Shown here: piece by piece, positions 13,114 through 24,233 of the stretch
Numbering within the stretch: position 1 is the first letter of the stretch
Layout: each line of letters begins with the position of its first letter
Assembly: GCA_006503535.1 (NCBI GenBank)
Contig: QYRS01000012.1
Span: 1,798,001-1,862,000, forward strand
Source of the DNA: Arthrinium phaeospermum
Taxonomy: Eukaryota; Ascomycota; Sordariomycetes; Amphisphaeriales; Apiosporaceae
Direction: 5' to 3'
Length of the DNA: 64,000 nucleotides
Program-made: the position numbers and the translations under genes
Notes under the pieces: model-generated
Database searches by the model: none
Seen by the model: only the letters and a program-made list of their open reading frames with translations
Told to the model about the DNA's origin: nothing

Positions 13114-13994
13114 ATGCGGTCTTCCTTATTACCTCGGCGACGCCCATTGGAGCGCATCTGCGACGCCTGCCAACAGCAACGACGCGAACTGTCCAGCTCG
13201 ACGATCAGATCGATCAGCCTCTTTAGCAAGCCTTCGCCGTCGCCATGCACCGCCGCGACATCGATACCGCGCCGCTCGAAAGCAGCAGCCGCCTCTTTTC
13301 TGCCCTCGAACAACCGAGCCTTCTCTCACACACGAACCATGAACGGCGCCGAAGCTGCGTCTCGCAAGCCCGCCGAACCTGACTCTTCCTCCTCGGAGCA
13401 GCAAGAGCAACAGCAACCATCATCTACGAACGCCAGCAGCAAGCAAGCCGTCGTCCCCCCAACCCACTACGAAATCTTCCCGAGACCTTCCCGCAGGGCC
13501 CCCCGCCCCAGGGCCCCTTCCACGTGGACGTGCCGACGCTGCGGCGCGAGTTCCTGAAGCTGCAGGCGAAGGCGCACCCGGACATGCACCCGCAGTCGCA
13601 CAAGAACCGGGCGGACGCGGCGTCGGCGCGCATCAACGAGGCGTTCAAGACGCTGACGAACCCGCTGCTGCGGGCGCAGTACCTGCTGGAGCTGGCGGGC
13701 CGGGGCGACAACCGGGCACGGACGAGGCGGCCAAGGTGGAGGACCCGGAGCTGCTGATGGAGGTGCTGGAGGCGCGGGAGATGATCGAGGAGGCGGGGAG
13801 CGAGGAGGATCTGGCGCCGTTGGGACGAGAATACGGCGCGGGAGAGGGGGAGCGAGGGGGTGTTGGACGAGTGCTTCAAGACGGGGGATTTGGATCGGGC
13901 GGCGGCGGAGGCGGTGCGGTTGAGGTATTGGGTCAATATTCGGGAGAGTATTGATGCTTGGGAGAGGGGGAAGCCGGTGGTGTTGGAGCACTGA
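13114..13994 (+). CDS. jac1: Jac1/HscB-type mitochondrial J-protein co-chaperone (frame-disrupted)
   Basis: In mitochondria, Jac1 delivers the Fe-S scaffold Isu1 to the Hsp70 Ssq1 and stimulates its ATPase. The N-terminal about 100 residues are Ser/Arg-rich, as expected for a targeting presequence. The J-domain follows: THYEIFP, then VPTLRREFLKLQAKAHPDMHP with the essential HPD triad, then ARINEAFKTLTNPLLRAQYLL. The HscB C-terminal helical domain comes last (EDPELLMEVLEAREMIEE; LDECFKTGDLDRAAAEAV; LRYWVNIRESIDAW) and ends at 13992-13994. Three frame breaks are needed: a missing C near 13484 (CCC run), one near 13712 and one near 13845. Jac1 is essential in yeast, so these are probably sequence errors. 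No intron is seen. Confidence 0.87.
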
Positions 13995-14630
13995 GTAATG
14001 CGGTACGGACATGGCCATTGCAAGCGCCTTCTTTGGGGTTGGCTCTCTCTACGTATTGTAACGCCGCCTAGGGGGCGCTTGTTTTATCGTTTCGATGCTT
14101 GGACTTGGGGATGTGGTATGACCTACCTACACTGCGTTGGGCATTCATAGGCTCGGCATGCTTTTTGTCATTTCGCGTCACTGTCAGACATTGCATTGCC
14201 TGGAAATGGGCCAGCAGGTCATAGGATTCTAGAGCAGATATGAATTACAGAATCGTTATAGGCCATATTCTATTCAACTTCAGCTATCTAGCGAGAGGAT
14301 CCTTTGCTCATCAAGAACCACTTTGTGCAAACTCTCGAGTCCTGCAAGTCCTGATGCTATGTTCAAGCCCGCCCCAACGGCCCGACCCCCTTTGACATTC
14401 CGCAGCAGTCATCAGCAACCAACCCACATGCATTGGAGTCGGAGAAGAATCCTGGGGGTGCGACAACTCCAGTCGGCTGGCCAATTTTGTTATGCGATTC
14501 GTTTGTTGATTCATTGCTAGCAGACACCTCGTCGTGCGAGGAGTTCTATTCGGTACGGTCGTAGTGTTGGTTGGTCCTGTAGCTAGTCACACATCCTCAT
14601 CCTGAAAACCCGCATACTTGGAGTGAGTGC
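13995..14630. other. intergenic between convergent genes, 0.64 kb
   Basis: The Jac1 gene and the following minus-strand gene converge here, so this should hold two 3' UTRs. No gene or hairpin that I can support. Confidence 0.4.
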
Positions 14631-16365
14631 TCAAGCAGAGGCTCCATGGGCCAGGAACTTTCTATAAGCCTCGGCCAACTTCGGGTCTATCTCGAACGGA
14701 TTCTTCGCCTTCAGTCGCCGTCGGAATTGACGGGGGTAGTGGCCGGACTACTATTGCTACCTCCGGGAGCCGCCGCAACGTGGCTCGGCGGGCTGTCGTT
14801 GGCGTACGTGGTCGTGTTCATCGACGACATCTCGGATCTCACATGAGCCATCTTCGCGGCAGCTTTTTTATAAGCCTCGGCCCACTTCGGATCTCCCTTG
14901 GCCATCATGTCCATGACAACTTTTTGACAAGCCTTAGCCCACTCCTCGTCTTTCTCGAACGGATACTTGAGGTCGTTGCTGAAACTGGCAGAGGCAGTGG
15001 CCGGATTGGTACCTCCTCCGGGAGCCGTACCGTAGCTCGGCGGGGGGCTGTCGTGGGCGTACGCGTTCGGGGCTGTGCCGTGGTTGTCATGGGCGTACGT
15101 GTTCGGGGCCGCGCCGTGGTTGTCGTTGGCGTACGTGGCCGCGACCGCGCCGTGGTCGGCGTGGGCATGGACCCATTTCAGGTGCTCGATATAGCGGAAG
15201 CCCTGGCGGCTCAGGATGCGGCTCAGGTGCCCGAGCCCGGCCGTCATGATGAACTCGTCGTAGGCGGGGCATTTGCGGTCCATGGGGGGTTTGGGGTCGT
15301 GCTTGGGGCAGACGTCGAAGGGCCAGGGGACGAACTGGAAGAAGCGCTCGAGGGCTAGATGGTTTTGAAATCGAAAGGGTCAGTTAGAGGGAGGGGAATG
15401 AAGTAAGGCGAAATGAATATGGGGGGTCAGGTTGTTTGTTATAGGGGTAAGGAAGGCGGGGGACGTACCTGGTGCACTGGCGCTTGAGCCAGGACTCGAC
15501 GGTGAGCATGTCGGCGAAGTCCCGCTCGGGGATGGCGCGCGCGAGGAGCAATCGGTTGCGCTTGTTGCCCGGTAGCCGTCGAACGTAGAGGGGGAGGGGA
15601 GGTGTCGTCGTAGGTATGCAGGATGGGGAACATGGTGTACATGATGCGGAACCACAGGAAGGCGTGCATGAGCCGCGTCTTGGATATGATCTGCCACCAG
15701 GGCTTGGACGGCGTCGTCTCGGCGTACTTGCTGGCCAGGTATCGGACTTGCTTGTCGTACTTGACGGCCTCGAGCAGGGTGCGCTGCTCGTCGGGGGCGA
15801 ACGAGGTGCGGGCCGGGGGGGGGGCTTCTTCTGCGAGCCGTCTGTTGTTAGGGGCGGGAGCAGGTGGTGGGCCTGGAGGAAGAGCCGCGTCTCGGCTCGT
15901 CGTAGATGGCCACGTCCTTGCACTGGGACGCGATCACGGCGAGCCGGAAGGTCTCGGGGTCCATGTGGTCGATGACGATCTGCAGCTTGATGCGCTCCTC
16001 GTCGTTCTTGAAGACGTCGTGGAAGAACGAGTTGACCCGGATCACGCGGCGGAGGGCGCGGAGGTCGGGCAGGCGGGTCATGATCTCGGTGCAGATCATC
16101 CGGTTCGTCAGGGCGCGCAGGGGTTGGGCCTCTTCTCGTTGGCTTTGACGTGGGCATCAATGAGTTTCCCGTATGCGCAGTACATTTCCGCGAAGTCAGA
16201 GGTCTCGGCGATGGTTTTGGCCAGGACGTCGCGGTTGGGGAGCTGGGTCAGGTATCGGAGTTGAACCAGATGGTTTCGTACATCGTAGCGGGCGCGTTCT
16301 ACGCTATCCATCATGAACACCGCAGAATTGCTTTGATGGCCTGATGTGCTTCCGAAAAGTGACAT
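14631..16365 (-). CDS. F-box-like protein with repetitive Asn/His/Pro/Ala tail (frame-disrupted)
   Basis: The start is the ATG at 16365. The N-terminal about 80 residues are helical with no known motif. A segment resembling a divergent fungal F-box follows (ICTEIMTRLPDLRALRRVIR, then FFHDVFKNDEERI). After it come a Trp-rich stretch (KPWWQIISKTRLMHAFLWF) and a region ending ERDFADMLTVESWLKRQC. An intron fits at 15354-15468 (GTACGT..CTAG on the minus strand). The last exon carries a Cys/Pro-rich segment, a tandem repeat tail and a duplicated motif (DPKWAEAYKK and DPKLAEAYRK). Frame breaks are needed near 16125, around 15840-15900 and near 14705. I do not know its function. The F-box assignment is by pattern only. 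Confidence 0.55.
15045..15150 (-). repeat. 36-bp tandem repeat coding (N/H)DNHG-AP-TYA units
   Basis: About three imperfect 36-base units inside the minus-strand gene. They encode repeated 12-residue blocks with the core HDNHG.AP..YA. In-frame unit length suggests it is translated. Confidence 0.75.
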
Positions 16366-16469
16366 GCTGTAGGAGGTGAGTCAAGAAGAAGTTTTGCGGC
16401 GAACGATATTGGCAACTAAAAGCTGATGCACCTGCTGCTACAGGTGAACTAAAGGGAGGATAGGCAGCA

Positions 16470-17575
16470 TTATGGACATACCTCAGCATGTTCACTAGAA
16501 TTGCTTTCATGTTCACTAGAATTGCTTTCCCTTTGATATAATCCGATTTCTTTGCAAGAGCAGCTTACGCCTAACCCGGCGAAGCTTATGCAGCACTTCT
16601 TCTGTAAGCCATTCACCTGAGCGCCTCCGAGGTGACCCTGTCCCCATCTGAAGCAATCGCCCGCGGTGCAAGCAAGATCGAACCACTCCATCACGACCGC
16701 CTCCTGGTTCTGGATATTGTGCGAGACGCCCGCCGCACTGAACGCCTCGAACCAGCCGGCCGACCCGTAAACGTACTTGGTCCACCCGGACACGGGAGTA
16801 TTCGCCGCCGTGCTCACGGTGCCCCGTCCAGCCCCAGCACCGAAGTCCACTGCTTGACCTCCTCCCCGAAATTCACATAGTCCAGCACCTCGTCCGCCGT
16901 CCCGTGAAACACCTGCATCTCGGCCGCCACCCGTCCGCCGTCGTAGCCCGGATACGCCGCCCGCACCATCTCGGCCCATTCCTCACCCGTGTGCGTGACC
17001 TTGCCCTTGGCGCACGCGTCGCTCCAGGTCCCGTACCCCTCGCCCGCGAAGCACCCGAACGGCACGCCCGCGAACGCCGAGCCGGCGGCGAAGAGGTCCG
17101 GGTACGCGCCCACGAGGACGTTGGTCATCATGGCGCCCGACGAGACGCCCGTGACGAAGACGCGGTCCCGGTCGCCGCCGTACTTCTCGAGGGTCCAGCG
17201 CACCATGCGCGATGCCCAGGCTATCGCCGCCGCCGTCGTGGGCCAGCGTCCCGTTGGGGCCGGATGAAGAGACGTCCCAACACTTGTCGGCGGCGTTGGG
17301 GCTGTCCGGGTAGATCACAATAAACCCGTGCCGGCTGGCGAGCGCGGCGTACTGGGAGCCCGCGTGGCAGGCTTGGGCGTCGCCGTGGCACCAGTGCGGG
17401 TTCACGAGGATGGGCGGGCGCGGGGCCAGGGTGTCGGGGACGTAGATGTAGAAGCCTACGTTTCGGGGGTTGGGGCCGAAGTCCTCGGTTACCTTTTGCA
17501 GCGAGGCGGCGTGGGTTGCTGCCAAGGCGCAGCCAAGACGGCCAGGGCCAGACGAAGTCGTTTAAGGAGCGTCAT
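16470..17575 (-). CDS. secreted CE1-family carbohydrate esterase (acetylxylan/feruloyl esterase type), frame-disrupted
   Basis: The start at 17575 gives a short basic-hydrophobic signal sequence (MTLLKRLRLALAVLAA). The core matches the esterase/PHB-depolymerase family: FYIYVPDTLAPRPPILVNPHWC, the nucleophile elbow GVSSGAMMTN (Ser in GxSxG), the acid-residue region FHGTADEVLDY and a late His (GVSHNIQN). CE1 enzymes of this kind release acetyl or feruloyl groups from xylan outside the cell. At least three frame breaks are needed, near 17540, near 17225 and near 16825. The C-terminus is Cys-rich (DLACTAGDCF, KKCC, CSCK). The last residues come from a 21-base duplication, so the true stop may lie at about 16516 or an intron may be missed. 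A TATATAT at 17662-17668 lies about 88 bases upstream of the ATG. The exact substrate cannot be told from sequence. Confidence 0.85.
16487..16528. repeat. perfect 21-bp tandem duplication
   Basis: Units 16487-16507 and 16508-16528 are identical. Being a multiple of three, they add a repeated seven-residue block (ESNSSEH) at the C-terminus of the esterase open frame. Confidence 0.9.
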
Positions 17576-18400
17576 GTTGACTATCAGTACCGCAGTTACT
17601 CAAATGACATTCGAATACTGGTATACTCGACGAAATGGAAAATCCATCAGACTTGAGGGGCTATATATGCAATCGGGGGTGGTGGAAGACGGGTTCTTTG
17701 CCGAGCCGTATCCGTCGGATGCTGTGGATCAGCACACGACGGAGCGTTGATGTCCGCAGTCAAGACAGGCTTAGCAGGCACGCGGCAACTTCCTCTTGCA
17801 GACTTCCACGTCAAGGATGGATGATGATTAATGAAATGAGTTAGCAGATGCAGACGAATATTGACCTGGAAATGGAACCACATCATCTTGGGTTCATCCA
17901 TCGTCTTTGATTTCAAGCCATTGAAAGTTGTGCGGAGATTTGGAGGCAAAGGCTCAAGGTGACAATATTAACTATATTGATTAGAAGCAAGCCAATGCCA
18001 GTAAGTCGGTTATCGGATGAGGATCTCAGCAGTGTTGTCAATTATGTCTACGGCGACAGAGATATTACGGCGACGAGGAACTCAGGGGTTACTGTAGGAC
18101 GTTGAAATAATGACCAAGGTTGGATGGGGTTCACCGGTAAAACCTAACCTTTAGCACCTGCGGGGATTTAACAGCGAGATCCGACAGCCACCCACGCTGG
18201 ACCTGAGTCCACATCTGCCCCGCTTCTGCGCGACGACAACCAAATCACATCCACCGCATAACTCAGCAAACGGATGTCGGTCTGGCTCGTGAGCTCCTGA
18301 CCCTACTATTCCCATCGCCAACGGACTGGTTTTCATCTGTCTGAGTAATTGGTCGTATATCTGAAATCTCGGACATTGGACAAACAGACAGACCACGACC
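17576..18400. other. divergent promoter region, 0.8 kb
   Basis: Lies between the minus-strand esterase and the plus-strand oxidoreductase, so both promoters should be here. Only short unsupported open frames. Confidence 0.45.
17662..17668 (-). promoter_or_regulatory. TATA-like box upstream of CE1 esterase
   Basis: TATATAT about 88 bases before the esterase ATG, in a GC-richer surround. Position and sequence fit a TATA element. No experimental support. Confidence 0.4.
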
Positions 18401-19998
18401 ATGGCAGCCCAAACCTCCCGGAGGAGGGCCCGTAGACCTCTCGCTCAGGCCGGACAACAGCGACGTCCTACCGCCCCCTCCACCGCCCATGTCCGCAAGC
18501 CCGCCCCGCATGGTCATCGGCGCCGGCTCCCGCGGCCGCACGTATGCTCGCTCCGCCATCTCGTCCAGCAACGGCGTCGTCGTGGCCGTGGCGGAGCCCG
18601 ACCAGTACAAACGCGAAACAGTTCGCCCGCAACTTCATCTGCCGCGGAAGCCCCGAGCCGGCCCTGAGGGCTCGCTCTTCGCCGACTGGCACGACTTCCT
18701 GGACTGGGAGATGACACGGCGCGAGCGCGAGCGGGCGGGCGAGGAGGCGGTGCCCGAGGGCGTCGACGCCGTCTCGTCTGCGTGCTGGACGATGCATCAC
18801 GACGTCGTCGTCGGGCTGGCCCGCTCGGCCTGCACATCATGTGCGAGAAGCCGCTGGCCACGACGCTGGCCGACTGCGTCGGCATGTACCGCGCCCTGGC
18901 CCCGCACCAGCAGAGCAAGGTCTTCTCCGTGGGGCACGTGCTGCGCTACAGCCCGCACAACATCCTGCTGCGCAAGCTGCTGCTCGAGGATCGGGCTATC
19001 GGGGATATCTTGAGTGTTGTCACACGGAGCCGGTGGGCTGGTGGCACTTCTCGCATAGTTATGTAAGGGGCAACTGGCGGAAGGGACGAAGAGTTGTCAC
19101 GATATCGACATTCTTCTCTGGCTCTTGTGCTCTCCGGCGCCGGGCTCGGATCTACCGCCACATCTCCCTTCTACGGTGTCTTCATCTGGCTCCTTACAGT
19201 TCTATAACGAAGCAGGAAGCCCAAGGCGGCGGGAAACGCCACCAACTGCCTGAGCTGCCCCATCGAGAACGACTGCATGTACTCGAGTAAAAGCATCTAC
19301 GTGGCCCCGGCACATGGGTTTGGAGACGGGCAATACGCGCTGGCCCATCAGCATCGTGATGCCCGACATCGAGAGCTTCGACGAGGGCAAGCGGAAAGAC
19401 GTCCTCATGTCCGCTCTGGCAGAAGACTACGACGAGTCGACGCCGAAGGAGAAGGTCGACGGCCGCAACTGGTTCGGCCGCTGCGTCTTCGAGTCGGACA
19501 ACGACGTGTGCGACGAGCAGGTCGTGACCATGACGTGGGAGGAGGAGCCGCTGACTCCCGGCGGCGCAGCCGAGAACGCCGAGTCCTTGCAGGGCCGCGG
19601 CTCGAAGCAGGCGACCTTCCACATGATCGCGCAGACCAAGAAGCAGTGCGAGCGCTACTCGTATATCTACGGCACCGAGGGCGAGGTCTACGCCGACTCG
19701 CGCGTCATCACGGTCGAGGACTTCAAGACGGGCGAGACGGCGACGCACCGGCCGCGGCTGGAGAGCCTGGGGCACGGGGGCGGCGACGTGGGCTGACGCG
19801 GCAGTTTATCCTGGCGGTGGACCGGGTCAAGAACCACGGCTGGGCCGCCGAGCGGGCGCAGGCGGAATACATCGGGTGTACGCTCGAGGAGGTTATCCGA
19901 AGTCATGCTATGGTGTTTGCGGCGGAGGAGGCGAGGACGGGGAGAAGGTGATTGAGTGGAAGGCTTGGTGGGATCGGGAGGTGGGGCAGATTGAGTGA
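18401..19998 (+). CDS. Gfo/Idh/MocA family NAD(P)-dependent oxidoreductase (frame-disrupted)
   Basis: A Pro-rich leader is followed by a Rossmann start (PPRMVI, GAGSRGRTYA) and AVAEPDQYKR. Then come the family hallmark CEKPLATTLADC, with the catalytic Lys of the EKP motif, and VGHVLRYSPHN. The C-terminal dehydrogenase domain follows: HTEPVGWWHFSHSYVRGNW, CHDIDILLW, FGRCVFESDNDVCDEQ, and YIYGTEGEVYADSR. The end (LTRQFILAVDRVKNHGW, then REVGQIE) reaches the stop at 19996-19998. Members oxidise or reduce sugars, inositols and similar polyols; the substrate is not predictable. Frame breaks occur near 18405, 18530, 18610, 18833, 19022, 19150-19310, 19795 and 19950. A few codons before CHDIDILLW also seem missing near 19085. 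I annotate one gene; as read it would not be translated intact. Confidence 0.85.
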
Positions 19999-22900
19999 GG
20001 GTTGGGGAGTTTGGCCGACCGGGTTTCAAGTGTCGAGATCTTCTTGTAGATTATACTGCGATATATGCTGGCTATCGGAGTGTCGGTTTACCCCATCTGG
20101 ACCCATGTGTCCCTGATAACTTGTCGGTGTTGATCAAGTCCTGGGCTGAGCTTGGGAGATGGGATGGGGCCTACATATGCATTGCTTTCAGCATATGAGG
20201 ATGTAATTGACTATGCCAGCTTCTCTGCGTCTATATATGGTGTGTTCGGAATAGAGTGGCATTGTCGATAATGACTTCGGGAAAGCTAGCCATGCGAGTA
20301 TCAGCCGGGACGCAACAAAGGATGCTGTACCGCACTGGTTTCTGATAGCCCCTATATTTGGACGCCATGCTGTAAGACCCCGTGCACGCCTGCTCCTTAG
20401 TCCGACTGTGCACTTGTTTTCTAATCGTTTCTCCTTGGGTGCCATTGTGCCGCCATACTTGTACGAACAGTTTGACATTACCATGCTTTCAGCTCGTGAG
20501 CCTAGACAAGAGCACCTTCAATAGAACACTCGTGCAAATGGAAAATGAAGAAAGAAAAAGAAATCTGGCGGTTCTGAAGACTTATCGTGAGTAACTTTGC
20601 TAATCAGTGTGGTGGGAGCTGCCGATGCACAGTTTGGAAAGAAGTTAACTTTATACACGAACCTAATATCTATAGAAGCAGGAGATCGGATGAAAATACC
20701 AACCGGACGAGAGGGATAGGATTTGAATACTTACCATAGACAGTCCATCAACTACACCCAAAGTTGTTCATCCCTGACAGCCACACCGAGAAGATTAAAT
20801 CCTACTTTATCCGTCTAGACAGGTTGACCACCGCCGAGTCACCTCACGTGTTTTAAATAATCGCTGGCAGGTGTTCCATGCATGAAGCACGTACTTAATG
20901 AAGGCATTACCGTTGCAGATTACGTTGGACAGTTGTTCAGCCTAGGACGACTCGGTGGCATTGTTGCCATCTTCGCATTGCATCAATAGGGCGAGTATAG
21001 CGAGCTCGGATTGGCGAGGCAGATGCATGTTTTCAAGCGCCCAGACTGTGCATGAGAAAAACTAAAATCTCCGAAATCTATACTCTCCGTGGAATAGTCA
21101 AAGATAAGGTGAAGAACGAAGAGTATTAAAGAATGGGAAGGTATTCATATTGGATGCAGGGAAAGGGGTTGAAGCTTCAGCCCTTAATGTGCCATATACC
21201 AGTCCTGAGTTTGATGACTCGACCCCCAAGAAAGAATATAAGTCAAAAACCTATCTACTCGGCTCCAATGTGCCTGTTCATTCTTTTGGGCAAGTGGTTG
21301 GCATAAGAGTATCAAACATGGTTTACCCAAGTCATTGTGCCCGACAGTATTTCACATCCTTGTTGGCCTGGGACGACATTCCATTAGTCGCCGACATATC
21401 TTGCATGGCTTTTCATTGAATGATATAATGGCATGTAACATTACATCCCTCATGCAAAGCGAACAGCCCCCGGAAGACTTTCGTACCGCTTGGTGTAGGC
21501 GGTGAGGAGCCAGGACAATGTTCGTGGCGTGGGTTCAAATCCCACCGAAAGCGCACATTTCGACTCAATTCGACTCGATAATATTTTGGCTTTTTGACAG
21601 TCTACAGCAGGAGGGTCGGCGATTTACTCATGCGAGGCGATGATCCTGCGTCCCTACCCGAGTTCTACTCAGGCTGATACTTTTGAGGGGACGGAGCTCG
21701 TACAAAGATATAGGGGTCACGCAATGGTTTAGTGTGATGTGGGCAACTGTCCATTCTTGGGCGTCCTGTTAACCTCACAGCCTGGCCAAGGTTCTCTCTG
21801 GGCAGACACCTTCTGTATGTGCTCGCAAAACATATCTGAGGCTTTGTTTAGGCATTAGGTAACGGGTGTCTCATAGATCCTTTGGAAATCCGAGTCAATG
21901 GTCTCAGGTGGGACATGCTAGTTAGCATGTGCAGAGCCAGGCACGGAGTTTGATCTTGAGTTGCAGTACGCTTTCTCCGCATCTATGGTTGAAATTGATA
22001 GGATGCTCTATAGCCAGTTCCAGCTTACTGGAGTGTTGTCAGCCTCGCTGTGGGCCTGTTGTGTATTTATAGCAGGCAACCGTGAAAAGAAAGTAGCCTA
22101 ACGAGAAATCAGCCTCACCGGACCAAAGATGTTACGACGCAGTCACCACGCCATGGCCAAGAGCATGTCATATACCTGCCGGTAACTACGAAAACCCACC
22201 AATGATTAGAGACTGCTGTGTGCAAACAACCTTGCTGATGGTTACTCTCCCCCTCTCTCCTAATTACCTTCCACTTACCTTAACAACGAGCCGAACCACG
22301 TGGTAAACATAAACCAACTAACATGATTGGCTGAAGCCAGGATTGTGTTTCTGCTTGAGGACCAATTCTTCCGCCACGACATGGCCAGATCCGGCCTAGA
22401 CTCCCGTGCCACTCAAGATTTTAGTATAGCGCTTGGGAACAGAGCATGCCTTATGTAGTCTTACGGAGTCGCATCCCGAAAACCAACAAACGCCGTCCTG
22501 CTTCTCCTCATAACCCACCTTGCTCTGATGAGGGGAAGTTCTCCAGGGGAATTTGTTACGAGAGCCCAGCCTGAGGGGAGCTGGCTAAAAAGCAAACAGG
22601 GCCCCGTCAATAGCGCGAAAGAGCATGCAGTCATCCCCGGCCGTGGCTAGGCCGGAACAAGGAGGAGGGTGCAGGGGTGCGCGAGCCGGGACGCTACTTT
22701 ATTGGTTCCCAGTATGCGCAACATATCTTCTTTTGGAACCGATAGCTTACAATTTAACCCGGCCAATACCAGAGTCTAGATCGCTTCGCCTAACCAAAAT
22801 CGTGAACCCAACCCGTAACTCCGGGGAAGAGAAAGGAATAACCAACGTCCACTGCAGGATCTCAGAGTAGTTAAGTCATATATAGACCAAACGGCCACAT

Positions 22901-23131
22901 TCTTTTGCGGTAAGCCGATATGCTCGGCTTGGTTAGATGCACTTGGCGCTCCTCGGCCCATTCCTCCGTAACAATCATTCTCCCGAGGCAAGATATAATT
23001 GCAAGAGAGCCGCCCCTCCTTATGATCCAGGTTGCTGTCCTTCCATTCCCGAGCTCGTCAGATTGGTCAGATCCCTCACCTGCAAACGATTAATCCGGCG
23101 GTCTCAGCTTGGACAAGCCTCCCCCGAGACG
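19999..23131. other. intergenic, 3.1 kb, AT-richer, with a tRNA-like remnant
   Basis: No coding region I can support. The 21150-21419 open frame (89 codons) has no recognisable motif. A tRNA-like fragment lies at 21477-21553 and is listed separately. I see no transposase, long terminal repeats or clear repeat family. Confidence 0.4.
21477..21553 (+). other. tRNA-like sequence without an anticodon arm (pseudo-tRNA or SINE relic)
   Basis: A 6-bp acceptor-like stem (CTTTCG with CGAAAG) encloses TA, a 4-bp D-like stem (CCGC/GCGG) with GG in its loop, and a perfect 5-bp T stem (GTGGG/CCCAC) around the classic TTCAAAT loop, which also forms a Pol III B box. The 26 bases between the D and T stems contain no 5-bp/7-base anticodon hairpin. 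The first pair is A-C and A14 is absent. It is therefore probably not a working tRNA. Confidence 0.4.
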
Positions 23132-23651
23132 ATGAAGTCACTTCTGATTAACGCCTCTGCTGCCTCTAGCCCTGGCCGCCGCCGCCTTTGAGCCTCGCAA
23201 CAACAACGGGTGCAATTCTGTGAGTGCTATCCAGCCCCTTTCCACAAATCGGATATGAATATAGGTCTCTCCATGCTAACATTTCATCCGTAGGACAACT
23301 GCGCCCGCGCCGTGACCGGCACCCGCCTAGGCTCCGCATCCGTGTCCGCCTTCCGCCAGGACTGCACGTCCTTCATGTCGGCCACGGTGACGCCGCCGAC
23401 GTCGACGGCCACCGTGACCGTCACGCCCGACACCTGACGAAGACGAAGCCCCGTCGCAGACTCTCACGAAGCGGGTGCAGCAGCAGAAGCGCGCCGACGG
23501 CGTCACCGTCTTCCCTACCGCCGTACCCACCTACGCCAGCGCCTGCTCGGGGACCGTCCGGTACAGCTCCGCTTGCTCTTGCTGGGGTGTTAGTGCGGCG
23601 TTTACTACGGCGCCGACGCCGGTTGTTACTGTTACTGTCACTGGCTACTAA
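23132..23651 (+). CDS. small secreted protein with Thr/Val-rich segments
   Basis: The start at 23132 is followed, after one frame break near 23146, by a hydrophobic signal peptide (PLLPLALAAAAF). A short mature N-terminus (EPRNNNGCNS) comes before an intron at 23220-23293 (GTGAGT..GTAG). Exon 2 gives DNCARAVTGTR, DCTSFMSATVTPP and Thr/Val repeats (TVTVT). After a second break near 23437 it gives a Lys-Arg segment, then CSGTVRYSSACSCW and VVTVTVTGY before the stop. Cys spacing and the N-terminal C-(N/D)-NCARAV signature resemble a widespread family of fungal secreted proteins of unknown function. KR pairs in the middle could be Kex2 sites, which is inference. It may be a cell-wall or host-facing protein. 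Confidence 0.68.
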
Positions 23652-24233
23652 GTAATCCTGTCTGCGTAATGAGTGTATCCTATCTCGGGATGGGGAGAAG
23701 GCTGGAGGGCTGTGTTGTTATAGATGCCGGTTAAATACAGATGTATGACTTCATGACTCAGGAGTAACATATAACTCGATACGGAAGTTTGGCTTATGTG
23801 AATGTTTTGAGCACGTTTCATGAAGGATCTCTTCGAGTTTCTCTCTTGAGGCAACGATGATAATGACGAGAGGCTATACCGACCAGGATCATTGTCACGC
23901 TATACCCCAATTTTCCCTTGTCGATCATTTCCCAGTACATTGCCGCAGGAGGCATTTTGGCTCTTGACCCCATTGGTGCAGGCAGGCCCAGTATTACCTC
24001 CAACCCAGGGATTACTCAAATATTCATTTGCCTGCCCCTTTTAAGGCTGGGTGGTCACGTTATACCATACACTGCCAGTGATCCACGTCCCTGATCAAGG
24101 TTGGAAGCGCATCTTCGTGTACGAAGCTCGATGAAAGTTTGGCGAAATTGAGCACATAGATCATTCAATTACTTGCTGAAACGTCTCTAGCCTGGTATCT
24201 GAATCAATTCTGTCTTACACACCGAAGTCCATC

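Noticed and set aside
8333..19998. RIP (repeat-induced point mutation) as cause of the broken genes
   Set aside because: The damage is short deletions in GC-rich text, not C-to-T changes or AT enrichment.
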